DNA from: Nitrosopumilaceae archaeon
GTDB taxonomy: Archaea; Thermoproteota; Nitrososphaeria; Nitrososphaerales; Nitrosopumilaceae
Direction: 5' to 3'
Assembly (NCBI GenBank): GCA_024644385.1
Contig: JAHELB010000006.1
Location: forward strand, 1 to 57,132
DNA length: 57,132 bases
In this document: one piece after another, positions 50,908 to 57,132 of the stretch
How positions within the stretch are numbered: the stretch's first letter is position 1
Layout of the letters: each line of letters opens with the position of its first letter
Program-made: the position numbers and the translations under genes
The notes under the pieces: generated by a model
Database searches by the model: none
Told to the model about the DNA's origin: nothing
What the model saw: only the letters and a program-made list of their open reading frames with translations

Positions 50908-51890
50908 AGTACCATTCTCTTTTTGTTAGTAAAATACCATATTATCGGAAAGACAATTAATCCTAAAAACAATATTGGAGCCAATTCCTGGGGAATTCGT
51001 GTATCAAAATCGTGAACATGTCCTCCAATATGAAATTCCGGTGGAATGGGTGTCATAGATACCAAGTTATTCCAGGTTATGTGAATTATAGTGGATTCAT
51101 ACCATTCATGTCCTCCAGGAATTCCTTGAATTATTAGAAAAGCCCCAATTAGTATTAACATCCATCCCGTAATTTTTTCAATATTTTCCCTGCTGGAGGT
51201 TATTCCTTTTGTGGCATTTACTCCAATAATTGCAAGAACAGAGAGTAGTATTAGAGGAATGGCCCTTCCTACCCCATGAACTATACCAAGGCTTGCTCCA
51301 ACTTCTGCACTTCCAGTACTTGCAACATAAATTAAAAGCCAATAAAACAAGGGGTTTGGACATCCAACCCCAGCATTTCCTAGCAGCAAACCCATAAAAA
51401 ATGATTTTGAATAGTCCCCACGATTTTGAATAAATCTTGGAGTCCCTGAATAAGTCGGTAATCTTAATTCTAGTAATTTTAGTTGCGATAGACCAAAGAG
51501 AAACGCTGCAATTCCAGCAATCAAAAACATGTAGATAGAAATTTGGTCCAAATCTGCTGTTTGGCCCAAAACTCCAATCCCCAAACCATAGAACATTATT
51601 GTTATGGTTAGACCCGCGCCAAACAAGCCAGCCATTAAAAGCCCTTTGTTCCCACCCTTTCCCATACTTAGGGGAATTATTATGAAGACAAGCGGAAGCG
51701 TACAAGGTAAAATTATCATTGAGAGTCCTGCAAGGTAAGAGATAATCAGCCAAGAAGGATATGATAGTTCTTGGCCAGCACCAATTGCAGTTTCATTTGT
51801 AATTCCAAAGATTCCTCCAACAAAAATTAAGGAAAAAAGTCCAAAGATTATTAATATTACAGTTTTTTTTACCGCAATTACACTTGACAC
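50904..51890 (-). CDS. ccdA: CcdA/DsbD-type thiol-disulfide transporter
   Basis: 328 aa with about eight membrane helices. The two membrane cysteines that shuttle electrons are in MIILPCTLPLVF and GNAGVGCPNPLF. It moves reducing power from cytosolic thioredoxin to the outside for disulfide reduction, for example in cytochrome or copper-protein maturation. A 70-residue outside loop near the C-terminus is His-rich (GGHEWYEST; FHIGGHVHDFD), unusual and suggestive of metal binding. First gene of a four-gene unit with YHS, CxxC protein and a helical protein. Confidence 0.9.
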   Translation of the reverse strand: MSSVIAVKKTVILIIFGLFSLIFVGGIFGITNETAIGAGQELSYPSWLIISYLAGLSMIILPCTLPLVFIIIPLSMGKGGNKGLLMAGLFGAGLTITIMFYGLGIGVLGQTADLDQISIYMFLIAGIAAFLFGLSQLKLLELRLPTYSGTPRFIQNRGDYSKSFFMGLLLGNAGVGCPNPLFYWLLIYVASTGSAEVGASLGIVHGVGRAIPLILLSVLAIIGVNATKGITSSRENIEKITGWMLILIGAFLIIQGIPGGHEWYESTIIHITWNNLVSMTPIPPEFHIGGHVHDFDTRIPQELAPILFLGLIVFPIIWYFTNKKRMVL

Positions 51891-52196
51891 GAATTAAATG
51901 AATTTTTCATGTATTTAATCGGACCATAATTTTTTTCAAAATTAACATAGATACATGGGTAGATCTAAAAAAAACTCATTTAGTGAATACTGAACCTAGT
52001 AATAATTAGGCTCAATTATTTACAAAAACAAAGATGGTTTTTATTTTTAATATTTTAAGAAGTCCATAATTGGATAAATTTAATTTCCATATTTTATACG
52101 AATAAAAAAAATCTAGGCTCAAAAATAATATTTTATGATCTTAAGGTCAATATTTTTTTTTAATAACAATTAGATCATACCATGTGTATTTATGTC

Positions 52197-52283
52197 ATGG
52201 ACAAAAGGCTAGAGAAAATGAAAGTTACTATTGACAAGGATTTGGAAAAATTCATGAAGTCAATAGCTTTTTTTCAAAGATGA
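52197..52283 (+). CDS. Possible microprotein or gene remnant
   Basis: MDKRLEKMKVTIDKDLEKFM then KSIAFFQR, 28 aa. A run of seven T at 52268-52274 would, with one T fewer, let the frame continue as KDEIGLVSKFHL. It lies in the otherwise empty stretch 51891-52407 and lacks a clear TATA box. Weak call. Confidence 0.25.
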   Translation: MDKRLEKMKVTIDKDLEKFMKSIAFFQR

Positions 52284-52407
52284 GATTGGACTAGTATCTA
52301 AATTTCATCTTTAGTAATTTTTCTAGAATTTATAAAGAAAAAGTTGAGCCTGTCTGAAAAAAATATTACTTACACTAAATTAAATCAGCTATTCCAGTTT
52401 TCAATTC

Positions 52408-52521
52408 ATGAGCTTTACTGATTGCCCTAGATGTGCAAACCAAGGATTAATGATGCCACTGAAAAAAGAGGAAAAAGGTTTTGTTTGCTCCATGTGTAAA
52501 TCATTTTATCCAGAGGAGTAG
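52408..52521 (+). CDS. 37-aa zinc-ribbon microprotein
   Basis: MSFTDCPRCANQGLMMPLKK followed by EEKGFVCSMCKSFYPEE. CPRC and CSMC give a probable zinc ribbon, like the first lines of TFS or RPB9-type ribbons. The ATG is at 52408. Function unknown; it is the only supported gene between 51891 and 52732. Confidence 0.65.
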   Translation: MSFTDCPRCANQGLMMPLKKEEKGFVCSMCKSFYPEE

Positions 52522-52732
52522 TTTGATATTCAATATATGCTTAAAAATATTTCTTTAGATAAAAAATAAAATTTTCAATATTTGTAAATTGCGGAACCAT
52601 TTCAAAATGCAATAAATTCAGAAATTATTTAGCAAGAAAAGTTTGGTAAAAAACAAATATTTCAGGGCACCTTCATAAATTAAAGAATTTAATGATAAAA
52701 TTAAAGGGAATTACAAAATTTGTTTAATGAAT

Positions 52733-53086
52733 TTAGACCCATAAAGAAAGATTTCTTTGCATATTTCTAACCTGTTGGTAATTTTTTAAAATAGTTTTTT
52801 CACACGAGAACCCTAGGTTAACTATTTTAAAATCTAAATATTTTTGAAAAATATATTCCAAATCCCAACAAGGAAAGAAAAAATGAAAACTCTTTACTGT
52901 TAGATTTTTTTCTTTATTTTGGAAAATTACTCGTCGATAAATGGATTCGTCAATTTCCTGTAGACAAACAGAACATTTGGAGTTATTTCTAGAGTTTTCT
53001 TCAATAATTAGTCCGTATTTCACTTCTTGATGAGCGTTAATATTTGAGGAACTTGATTTGAAATTGGAATCACATGATTCTATCAT
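52733..53086 (-). CDS. Hypothetical protein
   Basis: 117 aa, polar with aromatic-rich centre (VKSFHFFFPCWDLEYIFQKY) and a CSVC pair near residue 38-41 which, with later cysteines, might bind zinc. The base composition is more AT-rich than neighbouring genes. No family recognised; could be spurious. Confidence 0.45.
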   Translation of the reverse strand: MIESCDSNFKSSSSNINAHQEVKYGLIIEENSRNNSKCSVCLQEIDESIYRRVIFQNKEKNLTVKSFHFFFPCWDLEYIFQKYLDFKIVNLGFSCEKTILKNYQQVRNMQRNLSLWV

Positions 53087-53219
53087 AAAGTTTTTTGTGT
53101 GATTTTTTTATATTACATCTGGTTAGCTTTATTTCTAAGATTTTTCTAATTTAGCTATTCATTTTATTTCATAGGATGTACATAGAAAATCTTATCATCT
53201 AGAATATCCAGTAAAATTT

Positions 53220-53567
53220 ATGGAAATTCAAGACGCTGCTGAAAAAATTCTGAAGGTAAGCCCCTCAGTTCGAGTAGTAAGTGTGTGCGATCTCAAGGGT
53301 AAATTGATTTTTTCTGCACGATCAAAGAAAGTGAATATTTTGGTCTCAAAGAAACAAAGTTTGGGATCACTAAAGGCTGCAGCATATGATTGGAAGCAGA
53401 GAAAAAAGCTATTAAGATCACTTGGAGCATGCAAATATGTCGTTGCAGAATACGATAAGGTCAAGAGAATAGTAATTCCTGCGGGAAGAAATCACCTCTT
53501 GTACGTAACTACCTCGGCAACGCTAGATCACAACAAAGTGATTCGTAAGGTACGATCTTTCAGATAG
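53220..53567 (+). CDS. Roadblock-like (DUF6659-type) protein
   Basis: 115 aa. Roadblock/LC7-like fold: SVRVVSVCDLKGKLIFSARS, a central helix AAAYDWKQRKKLLRSLG and paired strands YVVAEYDKVKRIVIPAGRNH, LLYVTTSATLDHN. Relative of the N-terminal part of 26447-26938. Such proteins are abundant in Nitrososphaerota and thought to bind small GTPases; this specific role is unknown. Confidence 0.75.
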   Translation: MEIQDAAEKILKVSPSVRVVSVCDLKGKLIFSARSKKVNILVSKKQSLGSLKAAAYDWKQRKKLLRSLGACKYVVAEYDKVKRIVIPAGRNHLLYVTTSATLDHNKVIRKVRSFR

Positions 53568-53661
53568 CCGTACGAATTAAAAATTTTTTATTTTTTGTTA
53601 AATTCCCATTACCCCAAGGTCTTGTTCTGAAGATTTTTGGACGTGAATTTCGTTTGATTAT

Positions 53662-53919
53662 TTACTTTTTGAGTTTTCTTCTTCCAGTTCCTCTTCCAGA
53701 GCTTACCCACATACCTTTTGTTGATTTTTGTGGGGTACTTGGAATGTCACCGAATTTGATTTTACTTGTTCCCCGGCCTACTGAGATATACTTGTCTTTA
53801 GATCCTTCTTTTCTATCTGCTTGAACTTTTTTGAAATCCTCTCCGGACCATTTTTGCCCCGAATCATCTACTTCAATAATCTTGGTTCCTCTTCCACTTC
53901 TAATTCTAATTTTTCCCAT
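53662..53919 (-). CDS. Basic SGRGT-repeat protein
   Basis: 85 aa with the motif RSGRGT, VGRGTSK and SSGRGTGRRK spaced about every 35 residues and short beta segments between. Net positive charge suggests nucleic-acid binding, but no family is recognised. Confidence 0.6.
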   Translation of the reverse strand: MGKIRIRSGRGTKIIEVDDSGQKWSGEDFKKVQADRKEGSKDKYISVGRGTSKIKFGDIPSTPQKSTKGMWVSSGRGTGRRKLKK

Positions 53920-53961
53920 TATTATTCACATTTTGTATAGAAATTCTTCTTAATAAAATTT

Positions 53962-54090
53962 TTAAAACTCCTTAAAGGGATTATAAAAGTACATAAGGTC
54001 ACGCTCATAATAATTTGGGCAAAATGGGGTAAGCAGGGTTTGAACGCTCAGTTTAAAGTAATAATCCAAAAAATCTTTGGATTTTGCCAT
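53962..54090 (-). CDS. 42-aa small protein, second of an overlapping pair
   Basis: MAKSKDFLDYYFKLSVQTLL then TPFCPNYYERDLMYFYNPFK. Aromatic-rich. Its ATG (54088-54090) shares one base with the stop of the upstream small gene (TAATG), a typical coupled arrangement. No family known. Confidence 0.4.
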   Translation of the reverse strand: MAKSKDFLDYYFKLSVQTLLTPFCPNYYERDLMYFYNPFKEF

Positions 54091-54242
54091 TAATACATTG
54101 TATTCATCTTTTTCTTTTTTCTCATATCCTTTTCTTTTGAAGATGATTCGTTTGAATAATCATACTCTGGATATAGTTTCAAAAATCTTGTCTCAATTGA
54201 TTCCTCATAAGATTCATCGTCAATGTTATTAGAATATTCCAT
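54090..54242 (-). CDS. 50-aa small protein, first of an overlapping pair
   Basis: MEYSNNIDDESYEESIETRF then LKLYPEYDYSNESSSKEKDM and a basic RKKKKMNTMY end. Acidic first half, basic end. Overlaps the next small gene by one base. No family known. Confidence 0.4.
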   Translation of the reverse strand: MEYSNNIDDESYEESIETRFLKLYPEYDYSNESSSKEKDMRKKKKMNTMY

Positions 54243-54458
54243 CTAAGATCGAGCTCTAATCTATTTGTCTACCCGTCACGGAGATTTAAACATTAAGAAA
54301 TCTTGTTTTAATTTAAATACAAACATACGGGTTTTTGGTTCCTTTGATGGATGAACCTGTATGAATGCCCAGGTAAAATTAAGGTCAACAAATTTCGAAA
54401 AATTGGATCAACAAAATAGATTCTTTGGTTTATCTCTAGTTTTCTAAATCATGAACGA

Positions 54459-55406
54459 ATGAAAAATATTGAATATATGATAATTTGTTCAGTTCTCCTT
54501 ACCTCAACTTTGGGTTTGGCATCAAATGCCTACGCTGAAGGTTTAGTATTATCTGCAGAAACAAACTTTTTGGAATACAGGTATAATCAAATCCCTGCTA
54601 TTTCAGGCATTGTAACAGATTTGGATGGAAATCCTTTGTCCAGAGTCCAGGTATTTGCATCATTTCCATATGTGAAAACAGGGGTAACAGCAGATACCGA
54701 TGGTAACTCATCTTATTCAACTACCATAATCGGTTTTACTACATTTAATGATGGAAAATTTCTCTTAAACCCAACTAATCCTAGTCCTGCAGGTGAACAT
54801 ACCATAAAAGTTACCGCAAAAAAAGACACGCTAGAAGAAAGTGTCTTTGTGACCTACAAAGTAAAGGAAAATCCCAGAATTGCAAAGTCAGTTAATGATT
54901 CCATGGTTGCAGTCGAACCTAGCAGATTTTCAATTGATCCATTAGACCAGCAAATGGAAACTCAAAAAAAGCAAGTGGAAGAAAATCAAAATGTTATTAT
55001 TAAAAAAAATAAATCCCAGCAAGTCATAGAACAGCAACGTCAGGTTGCTGAACAGGATTTACAAAATGATCTAATTGGTTTTGAGAAAAAATATGAGGCA
55101 AATTCCCCCAGAAACGCTTTTGCAAGTTTTATAGAAAAAATTGATCTGTCCCTAAGGGCATTATTCTGGGATCAGTTTGAATTTACTCAAAACATCCATG
55201 ATCAAGCCTATCAGGCAAAGGTTGAAGCCTTAAAGCAAGGTCAAACATCTCAGCAGGCAACGAAAGTGTTTCAAGACACGGCAGCTGTTTCTCATGAAGA
55301 ACTAGTAGAATATAATGAGATGTTAAACGTAAAGCATGGTTTTGCTAATCAAACTATTCAAGACAAATTTGATAAAAAGGGTAAACTTCCTAGAACAGAG
55401 GATTAA
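54459..55406 (+). CDS. Secreted protein: Ig-like domain, coiled coil, FWDQFEF domain
   Basis: 315 aa. Signal peptide (IICSVLLTSTLGLASNAYA), then a beta-sandwich of carboxypeptidase-regulatory or Big-type (ISGIVTDLDGNPLSRVQVFA), a Gln/Glu/Lys coiled coil (about 165-215), and a C-terminal domain LRALFWDQFEFTQNIHDQ ... NEMLNVKHGFAN ... KKGKLP that matches the middle domain of 5725-7179. Exported surface protein; function unknown. Confidence 0.8.
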   Translation: MKNIEYMIICSVLLTSTLGLASNAYAEGLVLSAETNFLEYRYNQIPAISGIVTDLDGNPLSRVQVFASFPYVKTGVTADTDGNSSYSTTIIGFTTFNDGKFLLNPTNPSPAGEHTIKVTAKKDTLEESVFVTYKVKENPRIAKSVNDSMVAVEPSRFSIDPLDQQMETQKKQVEENQNVIIKKNKSQQVIEQQRQVAEQDLQNDLIGFEKKYEANSPRNAFASFIEKIDLSLRALFWDQFEFTQNIHDQAYQAKVEALKQGQTSQQATKVFQDTAAVSHEELVEYNEMLNVKHGFANQTIQDKFDKKGKLPRTED

Positions 55407-55501
55407 TCTTTTTTCAAATTTTATCCTTTCAAAAAAATATTTTAAAGTAAAAAAAATAATAGCTATAAATCCACTTGGTTAGGTTCTAAATAAGCCATGG
55501 C

Positions 55502-55663
55502 TCAAGCACATATTATTCCTTGTAAGGCACATCTCTGGTGGATTTGCTCATCAGTGTCAAAATGACATTTATTACAAGTAAATTTTATTGGCTCATCGCA
55601 AGTAGTACACTTTTCTTTTATTTTCAATTCAGTTCCACATTTTCTGCATGAATCGTTTCTCAT
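55502..55663 (-). CDS. Small multi-CxxC zinc-ribbon protein
   Basis: 53 aa from ATG 55663: CRKCGTEL, CTTCDEP, CNKCHF and a later cysteine pair, enough for two zinc sites. ATG 55675 is a possible earlier start; the 79-residue frame from 55741 is unlikely. Function unknown. Confidence 0.65.
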   Translation of the reverse strand: MRNDSCRKCGTELKIKEKCTTCDEPIKFTCNKCHFDTDEQIHQRCALQGIICA

Positions 55664-55770
55664 AAATGATATCATTAAAAATAGGATATTAAATACGGTC
55701 AACACTCGAGCTGACCAGTCATTTCCGTATTTTACCACCACCTATGAGCAAGTTTATTCATAGAATAATC

Positions 55771-55926
55771 ATGAAAACACAAACAACTCAAACAAAGCCC
55801 ACAAGTACGTGGGATACCATGGTCCATGCACCATTCAAAAAAGTAGTCAAGTTTGACTTGATTTGTATGGGACTAGGTATCGTAATGGGAATGGGCATAG
55901 GTGCCTTTTTAGTTACAGGAGTCTAA
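55771..55926 (+). CDS. Small single-helix membrane protein
   Basis: 51 aa (60 aa if ATG 55744 is used). Polar Thr-rich start (MKTQTTQTKPTSTWDTMVHA), then an amphipathic FKKVVKFD segment and one membrane helix (LICMGLGIVMGMGIGAFLV). Resembles small accessory subunits of membrane enzymes; partner unknown. Confidence 0.65.
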   Translation: MKTQTTQTKPTSTWDTMVHAPFKKVVKFDLICMGLGIVMGMGIGAFLVTGV

Positions 55927-55968
55927 AACTCCCTAACTAATTTTTTATTATACTAAATTATTAGGATA

Positions 55969-56952
55969 ATGATGAAGTTTTCCCGTGTCGAACCAGCATA
56001 TACTTCAAAACATGGATGTAGATTAGTATGGGAGGGAAAGGATGAAGATGATTCTGATACCGTAATCCTAAACAAAGAAGAGTTAGAATCCCTAGTCGAA
56101 ATTTTAAAAAAGGATGTTACTGGAACCATTCCCCTTGAAGACCAAACAAGTTCAATTTTGGTAAATTCTGATGTTACACAATTTACTTTTCAGGATCACA
56201 GACAACTTGAGGCAGATACCTTTGAGCTTCAAAAACAAATCCTAGAATTTGCAAAAGTTCCTCATGATCCTCAATACGTTCACATTAGTTCAAAAGAATT
56301 CTACCCCTCAGTATGGATTAGAAAAGAAGAACCAAAAAAGGAAGCGAAAGTAGATTTGAAAAAGCAAAGCTCCTCAAAAGAATCGCTTTTGCATGCGATT
56401 TTATTTTCAAAACCTGTAAAGAGCGATCAAGAATTAGATGAATCTGATATTTTTAGAATATTTGCGACAAGACGTTCTACAAGAAAATTTTCCAAATCCC
56501 AAGTGGAGGAATGGAAGGTTGACAAAATTTTAGCTGCCGCAGATACTGCACCTACTGCAGGAAACTTTCAAGGGCTGAAAATATTTTTAATTAAAAACTC
56601 CAAAACCAAAGGAGCTCTTGTAGAGGCTGCCAATAAGCAACCATATGTGAATGCACCTGTTGTGTTGGTATTTTGTATGGACCCATCTAGAGTAAATCTA
56701 AAATTTCCTAAAGAAATTCTGGAAAAGTTTTCCCTGCAAGACGCAACTCTCGCGGCAGCCTATTCACAGATTGCAGCTTCGGGTCTTGGTTTGAGTTCTA
56801 TTTGGATTGGAATGTTTGATGAGAAAATGGTACAAACCATTCTAGGAACCGAATTGAGACCATCCTCAATACTGTGTATTGGATATCCAGACAAGAAAAA
56901 ACCTCCAAAATCTAGAAGAAAGCTCAAAGAATTAATCGAGGTAATTGAATAA
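55969..56952 (+). CDS. Nitroreductase-family protein with long N-terminal extension
   Basis: 327 aa. The nitroreductase (FMN) domain covers about residues 165-325: RRSTRKFSKSQVEEWKVDKI, APTAGNFQGLKIFLI, and a late SSIWIGMFDE region. The first ~150 residues are not part of the usual family and include a charged linker (EEPKKEAKVDLKKQSS). Family members reduce nitro compounds, flavins or thiol-linked substrates. TATA-like TTTTTATTA is 24-25 bp upstream of ATG 55969, suggesting a leaderless mRNA. Confidence 0.85.
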   Translation: MMKFSRVEPAYTSKHGCRLVWEGKDEDDSDTVILNKEELESLVEILKKDVTGTIPLEDQTSSILVNSDVTQFTFQDHRQLEADTFELQKQILEFAKVPHDPQYVHISSKEFYPSVWIRKEEPKKEAKVDLKKQSSSKESLLHAILFSKPVKSDQELDESDIFRIFATRRSTRKFSKSQVEEWKVDKILAAADTAPTAGNFQGLKIFLIKNSKTKGALVEAANKQPYVNAPVVLVFCMDPSRVNLKFPKEILEKFSLQDATLAAAYSQIAASGLGLSSIWIGMFDEKMVQTILGTELRPSSILCIGYPDKKKPPKSRRKLKELIEVIE

Positions 56953-57022
56953 AGAAACAAAACAGTTAGAACCAGCTAATTTTCATCTGGTTTTTAAATG
57001 GTAAATTCAAAGATGATTACTC

Positions 57023-57132
57023 ATGACTGATCTTATTGATGAGACTGCCAATTATGTTTTAGATCTTGCCAGCCCTCAAAGATTAAGTATTTTATTTGAA
57101 TTACTCGGTAAAAATTCTACCCCTACTGAAAT
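57023..57132 (+). CDS. Winged-helix regulator, partial at right edge
   Basis: The first 36 codons only: MTDLIDETANYVLDLASPQR then LSILFELLGKNSTPTE. The DLASPQRLSILFEL pattern is typical for the first helices of ArsR-like archaeal regulators. The rest lies outside the window. Confidence 0.7.
   Translation, partial: MTDLIDETANYVLDLASPQRLSILFELLGKNSTPTE

Noticed and set aside
51891-52196. Possible promoter or repeat region with two AGGCTC-containing AT-rich segments
   Set aside because: The repeated words are short and in AT-rich sequence; no stem, TATA-start pair or direct repeat of convincing length. I see nothing else in this stretch.
54361-54447. 28-aa frame beginning MNAQVKLRSTNF
   Set aside because: No TATA box at the right distance, no ribosome-binding site and no recognisable feature; too weak to list as a gene. 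The stretch 54243-54458 otherwise shows nothing I can support.
1-57132. CRISPR array, transposon, integrase, phage or toxin-antitoxin system
   Set aside because: No regularly spaced repeats with unique spacers, no transposase or integrase motifs and no terminal repeats were seen. Tandem repeats present are all within coding genes.

Overview
The window is chromosomal DNA from an ammonia-oxidising archaeon of the Nitrososphaerota (Thaumarchaeota), most likely a low-GC Nitrosopumilus/Nitrosarchaeum-type member of group I.1a. The evidence is: a clustered 4-hydroxybutyryl-CoA synthetase (ADP-forming) and 4-hydroxybutyryl-CoA dehydratase, the signature of the thaumarchaeal 3-hydroxypropionate/4-hydroxybutyrate carbon-fixation cycle; archaeal gene sets (L7Ae-S28e-L24e-Ndk-aIF5B, LSm-L37e, archease, family-5 uracil-DNA glycosylase); archaeal TATA boxes about 25 bp upstream of start codons, implying leaderless mRNAs, often with GTG or TTG starts; and two tRNAs without an encoded CCA. 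I see no rRNA, CRISPR array, insertion sequence, integrase or phage module.

Layout. 1-9 kb: a truncated DM13-domain secreted protein behind an MMEET repeat array, a winged-helix regulator with a small membrane partner, a hotdog-fold enzyme, a degenerate receiver protein, a secreted protein, a phasin-like helical protein, a 484-aa secreted coiled-coil protein and an Lrp/AsnC regulator. 9-15.5 kb: a beta-propeller surface protein divergent from a membrane-anchored ArsR-type regulator, and a repeat-rich acidic secreted protein. 15.6-19.3 kb: uracil-DNA glycosylase, a PQQ-type sugar dehydrogenase, a DedA protein and archease. 19.3-26.3 kb: two large surface proteins sharing an almost identical C-terminal third, a thioredoxin and a two-module coiled-coil protein. 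26.4-37.3 kb: mostly housekeeping genes (translation operon, GlmM, tRNA-Leu, PurU, ArfB-like hydrolase, LSm, L37e, RpiA, cyclic amidohydrolase). 37.4-43.9 kb: a sensor kinase with its probable response regulator, tRNA-Ala, zinc-ribbon proteins, thioredoxin and signal peptidase. 44-48.8 kb: the carbon-fixation pair, an RNase H-like protein, and a second winged-helix/membrane-protein pair. 48.9-57.1 kb: radical SAM protein, a CcdA-YHS-thioredoxin-like operon, several tiny genes, a second secreted protein of the FWDQFEF family, a nitroreductase and the start of another winged-helix regulator.

How the genes work together. The genes centre on envelope proteins and extracytoplasmic thiol chemistry (two thioredoxins, CcdA, YHS, small CxxC protein, signal peptidase), on small regulators (winged helix, Lrp, three receivers, one kinase), and on many very small zinc-ribbon or single-helix membrane proteins. 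No single novel defence or mobile system is evident. The most unusual material is: (i) two intergenic hairpins each placed where a TATA box predicts transcription to start (candidate small RNAs); (ii) a duplicated regulator plus three-helix membrane protein cassette; (iii) a membrane regulator and a neighbouring secreted protein sharing a GSGTP-plus-helix tail; (iv) secreted-protein domains reused across the window; (v) a 451-bp exact duplication between neighbouring surface-protein genes. All calls come from reading sequence and from remembered family features; no database search or computation was run.
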